From NCBI GenBank assembly GCA_038049695.1, contig CP142456.1:79755422-79819421 (forward strand): DNA of 64,000 bases, in the 5' to 3' direction. Below, piece after piece: positions 50,460 to 63,770 of this stretch. Origin of the DNA: Cinnamomum chago. Its lineage: Eukaryota > Streptophyta > Magnoliopsida > Laurales > Lauraceae. The notes under the pieces were generated by a model, which worked only from the letters and a program-made list of their open reading frames with translations, was not told the DNA's origin and ran no database searches. Positions within the stretch are counted from its first letter, which is position 1, and the number at the start of each line of letters is the position of its first letter. A program made the translations under genes and the position numbers.

Positions 50460-50655
50460 GGACGCTGGGGCCAGCCCTCTAGTGAGGGAAATAGACCTCG
50501 GATCAGGTGAGAGAGCCCTCGAGTGAAGTAGAATAGCCCTCGGGTGATGGAAGGTGACTGTCTAAGTTTGAATTCTGGACAGCTAGATAAGAACTGACTC
50601 ATCTGACCACTGGCGTAAGAGGCTTTTTATATAGGTCTTAAAAATTGATAAAAAA
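50460..50655 (-). mobile_element. Possible SINE
   Basis: Read on the minus strand, cgccagtggtcagatgag and then agaattcaaactta have the order and spacing of degenerate box A and box B. Repeated gccctcgagtga-like phrases (50490-50545) lie behind them. No target duplication or clear tail was found. Confidence 0.35.
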
Positions 50656-52362
50656 AAATAAAATAAAAAACATGGGCCTCATTGTGGGTTTTGCCGGCAC
50701 CACCCAGGGGATCAGTCCTTTTGTGTCAAATACCTCAGGGATACCCACGTAATAAAAATGCATGGGCCTCATTGCCTCGTATTTTGTTGCCAGTCCAGTT
50801 GTGGATGACCAAAAGTGCTAATATGACCAACACACTTATAGAGTCGTAGGTTTATTTTTTATTTTTTATTTTTTTTGTAGAAATAGAGTCCTAGTCGAGT
50901 GGTGTTGGCACCTTTGTATCTCTCATGTGCCCTTGGATCAATCGCTTGGTTTAAAATACCACTCATCACCGATAGGCAATAGCCCAACTTAGCAAAACCA
51001 ATAAAATATAAATAAAAAATAATACTAAAAGCATCCGGGCAAAAAAATAAGCATTGAAGAATGAAAATCAATAATTCTCCCGATATATAAATAAATATAA
51101 ATATAAATATAAAATGGCAAGGGAAAGAAAAACTACCCTTTTTTTTTTCTTTTGCGCTTTAGTAATACTCACATCCACATACCTCATAGTCATTCAAATT
51201 CCCTCTCCATCATCACTACAGCCAGGGAAGGGAGGTGCGTGCCTTTCTCCACTTGGGCTTTCAGGGTAAGCTAATGCAGTGAACAAGCTATATATTAATG
51301 ATCCAGCCCATGGTCCTAAAAGTCTGGCTGTGCCAAGCCCATTAGCTAAGTCTTGGCACGCCCATACTGAATGTCTCAGGCCTGACCTAGCCATATATCT
51401 ATACCCAGCTCGTTTAGCTAATGATGTAAATTATCAGGGCTGGGCCAACCCCCACATCTTGACAAGCCAGCACACATCACCAGCTGGAATAGGACCAAAT
51501 CTAGACTGGCCCAGCCCATTTCTTAGGCTCTTCACATCAAGACCCTGGAATTTTGATGACTGAACCAGATGCCCTATTGGCCACTTGTGAAAAAGGTACA
51601 AAAAACCTGCATATTGTACATTTTAACAGGTTTTCCTATATAGTGCCTCTAAGTTTCGATCTAGACCGATCATCTAGTGTGACCCACCACATATAGGCAA
51701 TGATCTTTACTACAGTTGTCGTCATGGGACCACTAGCTATGCCTATGCTACATCACTTTGCATGCCCCACATTGAGTCCCACCAGATGAAGTGGGCCCCA
51801 CCTGCCCTAAATACTGACCCCAGCTCAGAAGATATCAGCACCCACCTCAGACTGTACACTGGTCATAAATGAGATTACTAGCAACTAGCAACAACCATTG
51901 TTGCAGTTTAAATCCATAGAGAGAAATGGCAGAAAAGATCACACTGCACTATTGCATGGTCAATGTGGTAGGAATCAGGAACACATAAAATGGTTTCTAT
52001 TCCACAGCATTCAGCTGGCCTTCACTCACAAAATTTTCTGTCAGCTGGAGGAAGTTAATGTGGAATGTGACCATCCTTTAATGTGCAGTTAAAGTGCCTG
52101 ACATCTATCTGGTGGTGGTGGTTGTTGCTGCTGGTGTTGCAGCTGCTGCTGAGATGTTTATCTTCCAACACCATTTGCTACTTCCACCACGCATGTTTAT
52201 CTTCTCTTCTTGTCACATTTGACTGCCTGGCTATGATAGTAGGATACTTCAATATAGGCTACATATTATATTGTATCCTTAGTTCATCTTTTTTAGTGGA
52301 AAATCTGTGTCCCTGCCAGGCATCATAGCTGCTCGGATGTGCACTAGAGTGTAATTCCTGAG
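50656..52362. other. Intergenic and probable promoter region of the membrane protein gene
   Basis: AT-rich with T-tracts at about 50862-50876 and 51138-51149. The last few hundred bases before 52363 include a tract of CTG/TGG triplets (52107-52150) and probably the 5' UTR. No confident TATA box was assigned. Confidence 0.4.
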
Positions 52363-53777
52363 ATGGGTCCGTTCAAGCTTCTCATGGTTTATGTGTGTTT
52401 GGTGATGGTTGTGTTGCAGTCAGTTGAGTCTGCTGTTTTCATACGCTTACACCGAGTCCCCCGGGCTCGAACTAGGCACTCTACTGCTGTTTTTCAGTAC
52501 TCTGTAACTGACCAGCATGCCCAGAATCCTTGTAGGAATCATGAGTGTTCCTTCTACTGTGAGGTAATATGCTTCTTTTATCCATTTTTGTTTTGGGGGT
52601 GTGGGGTTAGTTATAATTTGTTTGTGTTTTATTTATTCAATGTTAACTGCTTTGGATTATGCACACATGGTGAGATGTTTCATAAGACTCTTTTAAGTGT
52701 TAATAGCTTAGGATCATGATTATTGAGTTTATTTTCTAAAGAATGATTTAAAAGGAAATTCAAATAAGGAAATGCATAAACCAAGTGAAACATTTTCCAA
52801 CTTATTGTTACTATATGGACAACATAATCTTTTTTTCAAAAAAGAAGAAAATATATTGACCATCTTTAGTTGATTTATTGTTTCAAGTTATATCTATTCA
52901 ATGTGCTGGTATATATAAATTATTTCTTGGGCTTAGTCCCTTCTTCTTACATAGTACTGATTGATGGCGCATGCTGTTGTCAAAAGTGGGTATATCCTAA
53001 AATTAATGTATGCAGTCATTTGTTTGGTTGGAGGGATGCATGGTCATGAACTGCCCGTGATCATGAATAACTCCAGATCACAGTCAGCTTTAAAGAAGGA
53101 ATCGATAGTTTTATATGGATCTTTTTTTTCTTTCTTTTTTTTTAAAGTTTGACCAAGTCACAGAAGATAATTAACATCTTTAATAATATCTAGTACAACA
53201 ATTACTTATTTTAGCTTAGTCCTCATCATCGTCTATGATCCCATATCCCATCTTCGAAACCTTGTTTCAGCTGTACAGTGTGGTCCCATAATAAAATTTG
53301 TCTAATGTCATTCAATCCTGGACTAATAATTTCCCAAATTGATTCAGTTCCTTTACTAACTGGGTTAGGATCAGGAAAGGATCCACCAAGTGTTGAAATC
53401 ATTAATGTCAGATCAGATGGTAATTAGAAGTATCTATCTTTTCTAATAGGTGTCGAGCGTTTCTTCTGAAATCGAAAACTCTTCTGTTTTAATTCTAGTG
53501 AAGTAGCTACTCCTTTTCTTAGGACAAAAATATAATAGCCATGTCTCTTTCAAGCAATTGCATGTGGCTATCTGGTTCTGTCTTTTTTCTCTCCTTCCTT
53601 TACATAAGATATATTTGTGTGTTTTCTTCTTTTTTCCCTCAGCAATAATATTTATCTTTTTATTCTTCTTGATTGAGATTTATATGTAAGTAATAACAGA
53701 GGGATTTAAATACAAAGCTGCTTTAAATGTTTAATATTACCAGTAACTCTGAGGGATTTATAGATAGATAGATAGAT

Positions 53778-53832
<55 letters not shown>

Positions 53833-56800
53833 AATCGGGTCTTACACGAATTATTTGGTTTGAATTAAGTTTATCATAATGATAATTGAAACAAGTAATT
53901 TCAGGACAAACATGGCTCTGGTGATACTCTCTGTTTACTCTGATGTACCACTATCCATGGTTTATGTATCCAATGCACTTTTAAATGTTTAACTCGGTAC
54001 TGCTCCAATATTTTCTACAGTTCAGCAAGCTTGTCTATAAGAAATGACACTAACTACTATCTTGAACAGCTTGACAACCAGCCCTTGAAATCATGTCCTC
54101 AATCCATTTCATTCAGTAAATTAACTCAAAATCGCTACCATTACTTTCTTCTCAATGTGACAACTTCAGTAGGAGAGAGAAACTCATCGGCTTATAAGTG
54201 GTACATTGGTGAGTTCCCAACTGATTTCAAGCTATATATTACAATCGACAAACATAGTCATGCATTTGGATTTAAGCATAATGTTCAGCTGACACCTTGC
54301 AGATACCCAACCTCCAACTGCATCAATCTTTACTGAAAAGAATTTCACAAATGCTGCAAATGTCACCATTTTTATTACATTTAGTGAGGCTTGTACTGGC
54401 CATGGTGGCTTCAAGTGCGTAAATGCTTCCAGTTGCGATGTAAGTCATTTTTCTACCTTATTTCTTGTACATGATAATAGTGTGATCTGATGTGCTTTGC
54501 TCGCTATTTTGTGTTATTTTGTAGGTCATGGTGAATGGGCCAGCTAGTTTAAATGCATCTACATTACAAATGGTAGAACCAGATATCACATATAGCTTGG
54601 TCATTGATCTCTCAATCAGTAGCCTGTATGGACGTGTTGTAGTGAGAATGGCAGATCGGTTTTGTACAGATCAAGCAGGAAATCTGTTTACAAGGAAGAA
54701 CAGTTCAATCGTTATTCATTTTGGTAAGAGTTCAGATAAAGACATCCAAAAGATTGTATCTTTTTTCCAAATGTTTGAAACTGTCAAGCATATCATGATA
54801 AAAAAAAATGCCTCTAGACAGAACTTCACTACATGTTTGAAACTGCCAAGCATATCATGATAAAAAAAATGCCTCTAGACAGAACTTCACAACTTATGAG
54901 GGACAACCTCTTTAGTAAATGGTAGGTTCTTGAAATATTCAAGCTCTCATGACCCCGTATCAACAAAATCTGATCCGATTAAGCGGAAACTTACCATTCA
55001 AAGAAGAAAATCTTAACACTTAGTCATTTCATGAGGAGAAATTTGCAAAAGAAATGGTTCATTCTTTATTGTCCCTATCAGGGATCCAATACATTCTCAA
55101 TTACCTTGAGGATGCCGCCCCCCGCCCCGCCCCCCTTCGGATGATATCTTTCCAATGGTTTCTTCATCATGATACATTGCGTTGAGCATTACGAGGTGAT
55201 GGTCCAAAGATGGATAAAGGAGGAACGTTGTGTCAGCCTGGCATTCAGCTATAATAAACTGTAAAACAAAATTTTGAATTCTATGTCGAGAAAAGTTGCA
55301 CTCTGCAACCCCAGTTAGATGGGATACGATTCATGAAGATGAGGATAGTTTTGCTCGCACAGAAAAAGCCTCAATTATCCAATCAGGGTCTCACTACATT
55401 AAAATTATCAAAATCATGTTTCCAAAGATTCACTATGCCAAGTACAGTCTAAATGTGTAACAGTTTCCTGAATTCAAATTTGATATGCTAACAGTATGTT
55501 TACGGCAATTTTTTTCTGAATGTTTATAGTTTTTCTTCTGTATTGTCCAGATAGACGACCAGTAAATGTTGACCTATGGACTTCAGTCCCAACCTATGAG
55601 TTGCAGATCAGCAGAGTGCTACGTACTGTCATTGCAACAAACAAAACAGAAGATTTGAAGATCTTCTTGGAGTTCAGCGATCCTGTGATGAACTCAACAG
55701 GGGACATAATGAATGTTTTGCATGCAAATGCTGGATATTTCTTACCACTACACAGTCGAATTCATGGGAACCGCCGGTTTGGTTTTGAAGTAAGAACAGA
55801 AACTTAGCATCATAGCAGGCTTATTTCCAAATGACAAGTCATTTTACACTTGTTTTCCTCACTGGCATTGCTGATACTTTCAAAATATTGATTTTTATCT
55901 GTTCATTCACCTACTTATAATGAAGATTTTGGACATTAAATGTCAGAGGAAACACATCATCATTTACACAAGTACTTTCACATCTAGTTACCTATCAGGC
56001 TGGGTAAAAATGAATAGCTAAACCACTCACACAACTCTGATACACTAGGGAGAATCTGCAATTTTGAACCTAGAATTTGTCAAAGTTTGGTCATTTTATC
56101 CACCCCATCGAAATTGTTTATACCCAGATATCACTCAACCTGGACCTTCAGATAAATTGCGAGAGTGAGACCACCTTGTGACAGGGATCACCCAATCCAA
56201 TGGTAATATCACTTAATGGTTTAAAATGATGAATTGTAGACCACACGGTGCAGATTGTCTTGATTTGTTTCATAACCTGTGATAAAGTAACCATTACATG
56301 CTTCAGTTATACGAAGACATTCACGAATAATGTGCATTTCCATTTATAAATCTGCTTTTGTAGCTCAAAAATGTTTCAGGAACAGAGATTATCACAGTCA
56401 AACTTCATTCTACTTGGCTTATTGGACGGTCGGGAACTGCAGTTTCCCCTGTTGTACCTATTGTTTTCCTCTACGGTATATGCCTTCTCATGTCTTCTGC
56501 TCTCTACATCAGTCATTTATGCAGCTGCAATTGTTCCAGACCAGTTGGGTCCACCCTGGCCTCAGCAGCCTGCTTGAATTTAACTGAGGCTGAGCCCAGC
56601 TTTGGCCTTGGCCTGGTCCTTTTGTTTTGCTATGTTAAGCAATCATTTTTATTCTGAAATGATCACAGGCTATTCAATGTTGAATTCATGAGAAACATTT
56701 AAATTTTCTTTTGTAGATTCCACAAAGCCCAGCGTAAAGCTGAGTACTAGATCCCCACTTACTAAGGAGACGAAGATTAATGTGATAGTTGAATTTACAA

Positions 56801-59800
56801 AGCCAGTGTTTGGGTTTGATGCCTCAGGGATAGAGGTTGGAGGAGGCAGACTTGAAAGGCAGGTGCATGTAGTAACACTTGAAAACTACTTACATTGTTA
56901 CTTTAGTACACTGATGATTACAACCATGAATGGTTCTAGTTTAATATCATGCATTATTAACCGCAGAATTATGGAAGATATCATTTCCATGCTTCTTGTA
57001 TTTAAGAATACTGTTTAGCATGTGCTTGAGGAACTAGGGGAAGGGGGAGACAATAAAGACATGGAACAGTGAAATCTGTTTTCCTCATCTATCCATTGCA
57101 ATCTAATTGTCAAAGAGTTTTTTGCCATGCCATTTCTTCAATTCTATACAACTGTCTATCGGCCAGTGGTATGACAACATCAAATAGAATCTCCACAAGA
57201 ATTTCAAAGTTTCGGTTAATTTTTAGATTATTCAATCAAAAGAATTCCAAGATTTTCCTGCTCGGCCTGAATTGTCTTCCTTTTCTAAGTTTTGACTATG
57301 TACTTAATTGCCTCTCTTCTGGTTTTTTCTATGTTCTGCAGGTTTAAAGAGATTTCAAAAGCTCTATACTCATTGACTATCCTGGATGTATCTCAAGATA
57401 TGGTCTCAGTTATGGTTCCTGAAGGCAAAGCTAAAGATATTGCTGGAAATCTGAATTTGGCTTCTGACCAATTGGAAGTGAGGCATTGTAGGCATCCTTG
57501 CTCTTTAAGTAGACAGTCATCTAAGTTATGATATCAAATGGTTTACACTGGATAGCTTGTAGAGCTCTGATTCGTATGCTTTCATGCAGATTCAACACCT
57601 GCCGTATCATTTGTGCTGCAATCATTTGTGACGGCGGGGCTATTAGCAACATCGCTAGCAGCTGCTGTTCTTGCACTTTCTTCAGCAAATCTAGCTGCAG
57701 TTGGAGGTTTAACTAGTGTAGCTACCCATGTCGCCATCTCAGACCCTTCAAGGAACCTTCTTGTAAGTGTTACAGTAAGCTTTGAAGGTGGAATTTCACA
57801 GTGACTCCTCTAGCTGTTTCTACTTTATGGAAACATAGAATCTTGAATCCCACCCTGCAAACTGTGAGTGTATTTGTGTCCAACCTTTTGATATTCCAAT
57901 CCTTCTATTCAACAGGTGGGTCCTGTTGTGTGGATGACAGGTGCTCAAAAGTCTCCTCAATTTCTTTTTCTTTTTTTTTCTCTTTCTCTTGTTGTGCTCG
58001 GACGCTGACTGTAGTTGTCCACATGGGAGCACATTTGAGCTTGGAATCACATTATGGACAAGTATCAGTCCCCTTACATTAGTTAAAGGAAACCACTCTT
58101 GGTGCAAGATATCCTTTTCAACAGAAATGTGTTTCCTATAATAAGTATCAATCAATATGATGTGTAATGAACTGATGCTAGATTGGAACTTAAATGAATT
58201 ATCATAAAAATTCAAAGGAAATGCGATATTAGATGACACCTCAGGTAATTGTGAGAGAATTGTAATCTTTTCTTTTTATAATATTCATAATTCAAAAGTT
58301 TGATATAGATTTTAGTTACATGTTATCGGATACCTCTGTCAATTAAGTGGTTCACATTTCCAATTCCTACCCTTTTCCATAACATTTTCATATTCTGGCA
58401 ACTATGAGCCATTTAATGGATGGATTAAATCTCCAAATTCTCAAAGATAACCCCACTTGCACCACTGCTGAAGAACCAAAAACTAAAAAACCACCATTTC
58501 TATTGATCAAGCATCATATCCTAATTTACTTAATCCATATTCAAATTGTGTTGAAGCAGCAGATTCCAAGGCAATATATACTGTTGCAGCATCTCGAGCA
58601 ATTCTCACCTTTTCATTGGTTTAAATCTGACACTAAGTCACTCTCTCAGGGAACAATTGGGCACCTGCAAGTGTTTGTCTTCGCAGATTGGCTTTCGGTT
58701 AGCCTGCCAATAGAATATTCTGAGACCACAAAAGGCCTCAGGTGGCTTATTCCCCGTGAAAAGCTTCCATGGAAGACGGAAGACATATCCATGTGGCCGC
58801 AATATCCTTCTGCATATGAAGTTCCAAGAAAAATCTCAATGGATTATAGAGGCATGTCTGGAGGGTATTCTCTTTCTGTAATGGGAATGAAATATTCAGT
58901 TGGCTCCAATTCAAGCTGCATTGCTTCATTGCTACAAAACAAGATGCCATCACCAAATCATGCAACTCCTTTACCAATCATTTCTAAACATTATGGAATC
59001 CGTGGATGGCCTACCAAGGTACCGACTTCCTCTTTCCAAGATACATGTAGATCTGATGACGTTGGCGGTCCTCAGAGTCAGCACAGTGTAAACATGAAAA
59101 GCACTCTTTATGGCCTGCCTCTTAATTCTTCGGAATATTTCATTTATTTCTTGGTAAGTATTCAATCCAGACAATTTGAGTTTGTGTTAAGGTCCTAATC
59201 TACGACACCCAGAAACAAGATAGACACTGATATAGGTAATAAGGAGAGAGGATATAAATCCACATTACCCAAGCTATTGGACACTGATACTGATGGGACT
59301 ATCCTATGATCCTCAACCTTTGGACATGCAAAGTAACCTCGGATTCCAGAGTGTCTAAAACATTGATCTGAACAACATTGTTTAAAAGATATTAACCAAA
59401 AATCTCCAACTTGAACTATCATAACCATTCAACCTGCAGATCCAAATAGATAATAATTAAGTACAAACTACAGCACCAGTTCACATTCAAGATAGAAAGA
59501 ACAAGTAATGCATGGTGAGGATCTTCTGGTCTTACTCCAGGTTAACCAATCCATTGATTTCAAGTACAAATTCAAGGCGTGAGGATCATGAATGTCCCTA
59601 GAAGTGGATTATATTCCTCTGATGTAACCTTGACCATAAGAAACTGCTGACCATAGTACAAATGAGAATCCTTTTAAACTAAAAGTATCCATTTGTAACT
59701 AGTATTAGTATTAATAAAGAAATGAAGACTAATGCAATTGGAGCATATATAAGTATGTGAGTATCCTAGATTCTTGTATTGCATCGAAGTTCACTCTGAA

Positions 59801-62068
59801 GTCTTAACTCTGGGTAAAATTGCTTGATGCAGAGAGGAGAGCCATTATCTGCAGGCAAAGTTGTAAAAAGTATGGAGAACGATACAGGGTACATCATGCT
59901 TTTTCCTTACATGGTATTTTGCTTTTTAAGACAGAGATCAGGATCCTGATGTTTTGTTACAATATAGATGGGAGGACTTTGGAATGAACATGTTCTGGCT
60001 TGGAGTAGCAGGCGGCAGTTTGCTTACAACACACTTGCTGATACTAGTCTTTCTAAGGTGGAGAACCGGGACAACGGTTCATGGGGTACTCTCGGTTCCA
60101 AGATTCGAGCTTTTTCTTCTGATTCTCATGATCCCTTGCATGTGTCAGTCATCAGTATTCATAATCAGAGGTATCAGTACTAACAGTTATCTGTTTGTAA
60201 TGATTCAAAAAAAGGGAAAAAATTACAAATAAAAAGAGATACTCTACCAGAGTATATTCTGCATAAAGATAATGCATAATATGCATATCCATTGATCCAA
60301 GTCATTCTTCATGTTTCCCACTGTGAATCAGGCATCATCTGAAAGAAAAAGTGATTGACAACTGGACCTTTGCTTAATGGTCTTCTATTTCTTATATTTC
60401 AAGCATGGACTACATTTCGTTTTAACCTTTCATTTGATTGCCATCATAAGCAACTTGGAGTCATCCCTTCAGTATGATTTTGGGTTCTGAGGCCCACAAC
60501 CGATGAAACTAATATAAAATAAAACAATGAGGCCCATAATTTGGATTGTTTGGTTTGAGATGAGAATATGCATTGAAAACAGGCACAAAGTGCATGCACG
60601 GATGCTGGAAGAATATCAAATAAACAACTTCCTCTGTGATGATCAACACTTAATTCCTCTTTGTTATTATTATGTATGATATATCTTATCATTGTGGTAC
60701 TCAGATTTTGCAAACTAATCATATGCAGGTGGCACAACTGCAGGGATCATAGCTGGTTCATTGTTGTTAGCCATTCCAGCTTCACTTCTTTTATCCGTTT
60801 GCTTATTCCTGATTGTTGCAATATTCATGGGCAGTTTTGTTCAATACAAGGAAGTTAAGACAGATTCAAATGATCCATGGCACAACAAGCTATTGTTTTT
60901 CTTTACAGGGAAGCCAGCAATAGGAAAATGGTTCCATCGGGATGGTCTTCCATCATCCTTCCTTCCAAGGTTTGGAATCTTGTTTGAGGATCGAAAAGGC
61001 CCTCCGGTGTACATATTAGCTGACAGGAATGACCCAACCAGCATACCTGAGCGGATAGACAGCAGCCAAAGTGGTATTGGAAGAATGCGGGCAGTTAGCT
61101 CAGAGGGCAGTATTGGAGAGATCAAAATTCATACTTCCAAAAGGATCCTTGGCTGTGCTAGATCTGCCTATCTCATAGTTGATCTTCTCCGAAGAGTCGG
61201 TTTGGGGATCATTTCTGGGGCCTACTTATCACATGAGAATTCCCATGGACAAATCCAATGCATTTTAGCTCTGGGCATCACTTTGGTGCAGTTCCTGTAT
61301 CTGCTTTTCCTCAAACCATATATCACGAGGGGAGTCCATGTGGTGGAGAGCGTCTCGCTTCTTTGCGAGGTGGGCGTCTTCTCTCTTTCTTTTTATATCG
61401 AACACTGGAAAAGATTCAAGGACCAGAAGGTTATAGGCATTGTGATGCTTACTCTGCTCTTTATTAGTTTTGCTGGTCAGCTTGTTAATGAATGGTATGC
61501 ATTGATCAAAGGCATCCTAAGACTCCCACAGCCTCATAAGCCTTCGTTTAAACTGGGACTGAAATGGGTTGCAAAAGGTCTTATCCTTCCTTTCCTTCCA
61601 AGGAAGCAGTGGTCTAGACTCCTCCCAGGATCTTTCCAGCCCAAGACAGGGCTAGGGCTAGTACCTGTTGTTCCTATAAGCCCAGAAACAGAACTGGAAA
61701 GACAAGACAACGAGGGGCCACGGATGGACACTTTAAGTTCCATGACTGCAACAGTTGTTCCTGTGTACAGTCCAGACATGCCCAGGCTTACTGATCAACC
61801 ACGGCCTTCAACTAGTGCACAGGCTGATATCGAGATCAACATAGAATCATCTATGCAAAGTGTGCAGAGGATGAATCAAAGAAGCCAAATGAGGACTGCA
61901 GAAGGGAAGCGACCAAAATCAGATACAATGAATGAGGTGAGGATGTTAAGGGAGTTGGCCAAGGCTAGTTTCTTCACAGGTGGAAAGATTGAAGAGGGAA
62001 GTACGAGCTACTCTCCGAGAGAGAAGTATCATTTGGATCGGTCACCATCTAATCATTCTGACACCTAA
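52363..62068 (+). CDS. Plant multi-pass membrane protein with signal peptide and Ig-like ectodomain
   Basis: Thirteen exons join to 1,196 codons: 52363-52563, 54070-54208, 54303-54439, 54525-54723, 55551-55789, 56364-56475, 56717-56858, 57342-57487, 57590-57762, 58650-59153, 59833-59888, 59968-60170 and 60729-62068. Phases agree at every junction. Eleven introns are GT-AG; intron 7 fits only as GC-AG. Residues 1-24 form a signal peptide (LLMVYVCLVMVVLQSVESA). The Cys- and N-glycosylation-rich ectodomain carries bacterial-Ig-like units (DTQPPTASIF near 114, DRRPVNVDL near 226, DSTKPSVKLS near 343). Hydrophobic segments lie at about 445-470, 691-711, 726-748, 755-785, 896-917, 928-945, 957-974 and 985-1003. 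A Ser-rich cytosolic tail follows. I recall uncharacterised plant homologues with the same layout. The topology loosely resembles TRP-like proteins, but that is inference. Molecular function is unknown. Confidence 0.92.
53779..53829. repeat. (GT)n(GA)n microsatellite in intron 1
   Basis: A GT run followed directly by a GA run, preceded by several GATA units (about 53760-53777). It lies in intron 1 of the membrane protein gene. Confidence 0.93.
54772..54895. repeat. 62-bp tandem duplication in intron 4
   Basis: The unit beginning tgtttgaaactg at 54772 recurs at 54834 with one or two substitutions. It includes an A-tract and tctagacagaacttcac. Confidence 0.9.
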
Positions 62069-63770
62069 ACTCTTCTAGGAACAGACACTGAAGAAACTCT
62101 CAACACAATTTGAATGAAGACCGTCACATGAAGAAGGTGCATTGCTGCTTTTGCATTAAAGGCAGAACATGTTAACTATGCTCATGGTCGGGTCAATGAA
62201 CATCTTCTGGGTCTTTCAACAGTTGGAGCAGTGCTAAAGCTTCAGAAACATGACAACCAGACTGAAATTGTCATACAAAGCTTACCATAGTGGCATTTTC
62301 AAGTATAGACTACTCGTCTTTAAGCATTCGTCGGGTTTCATGTAATTTGACTAATTTCATACATCTTTAACAACTAATTTTTTCGTAGTGATTACTTTGC
62401 CATATAGCATACTTGGATTGTCCCTCCGCTGTAGCTCATGAGTGGAGTGCGAGTTTGAATTCCTGATGTATATCATTTGACTGACAGTTGAATACATTTT
62501 GGTAATTGGTGCTGAAAGTTGACCTCAAAAGGACAAAAGCTAGGGTGCTATCAAGGGATTGGGTCAAGCTGGTGAGCTAACAGTTTTCTGACCGGGTTTG
62601 AGAGGAGCCTTTAGAGTACAAGAGGCATAGCATGGTTGGTTAAATAATGCAATGGATGATCAAGTTTCTGCACAAACTAAATTTTAGCTACCCTCCACAT
62701 GAAATCAAATACATGTACTTCACCCCCTTTAGCAAACCCAACCCCATGTAGAATTGTAGACCTACCCCATTTAGCATTGATGATGATATAACCATATTTA
62801 CTTCCATATGAACAAATCGGGTTGATTTAATGACCTCATCCACCTGATCCAATTCATATTCCTGTTTTAGACCATGGTATAACCCTGGCTAGCTCGAAGT
62901 CAAGATCCTAATCTAACATGGACTGGCATGAGAACCTCTCTTAGCAAATGAAGTCAAGACACACTTGGGAAAACAAACCTCACCAAACAAGCAATCTGAC
63001 ATAGTGGTCGGCAGCTTATTTATATACCAAACGATCACATCTAAATGGATATACTCATCTAAATGCACTGAGAGCTTTTTAATTATTGTATCTTGTTTGT
63101 AGCCTGTGATTAATCCAATAGTAAGAACCTTTAGATAAATAAGAGAAATGTTGTGTGTTGTAAAGGTAGGTACAAGTCTCATCACTAGGCCTTACCAATT
63201 TCTATACCCTAAATCCAACCCAGTTGCAGCACCACCTCCAATCTACATATCCTTGTGTCACCCAACCACCTGACACTACTGGTTATTAAAAGAATTTCCA
63301 TTTTCCAACAGTCAGTTGTCCCTTGTTGGCATCCTAGTTTAAATGCCGAATAACTAGAAACACAGGGATGATGGTGGCTGATGCCTTAAAAGGAAGCCAC
63401 CACATTTATGCAACCTTATAAAATATCGGTATTGGAGACTTGGAACATAAAAGATATAACAGTTGCTCCTATAGCACACCATGTATTCAACAATAACCCT
63501 GGTTATATTTGACCATGTCTCTGGAAGCCAGCTCAACGGTTGGTGTGTGTGTGTACATATATATTGGCAATAACTACAAGTACGATAACAGAGGCTTTTT
63601 AGAACATACTACTAGATACCATGTATTTTTTCTTTGCAAAAAGTCTATGCGCCCGGCTGTTGAACCCGACTTGAGATCCCGATCCGACGTGGATAGCCAG
63701 CTGGACCACACTTTGAGCCAAACAAAAAGTCTATAAATTCTGGGCGCCAGTACTGTTCCCTTTTAGTCTA
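62069..63770. other. 3' flank of the membrane protein gene, no further gene seen
   Basis: The first few hundred bases probably contain the 3' UTR. No canonical AATAAA near the stop was assigned. The rest is intergenic with a short TG/TA microsatellite at about 63541-63564. No frame resembles a known protein. Confidence 0.4.

Noticed and set aside
54031-54069. Earlier acceptor for exon 2 near 54021
   Set aside because: Using it would break the phase with exon 1 (phase 0). The acceptor at 54069 restores the frame and the conserved Cys-containing segment.
57820-58239. 139-codon minus frame
   Set aside because: Antisense within intron 9 of the membrane protein gene and dominated by a T-rich tract.
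58404-58649. Upstream part of the long frame containing exon 10
   Set aside because: The frame is open before the acceptor by chance. The splice acceptor at 58649 joins in phase with exon 9 and the upstream residues are not protein-like.
62420-62475. tRNA-like boxes gtagctcatgagtgg and gagtttgaattcc
   Set aside because: Box A is interrupted by two bases and the spacing is too short; no tail or duplication was found, so it is not called a tRNA or a SINE.
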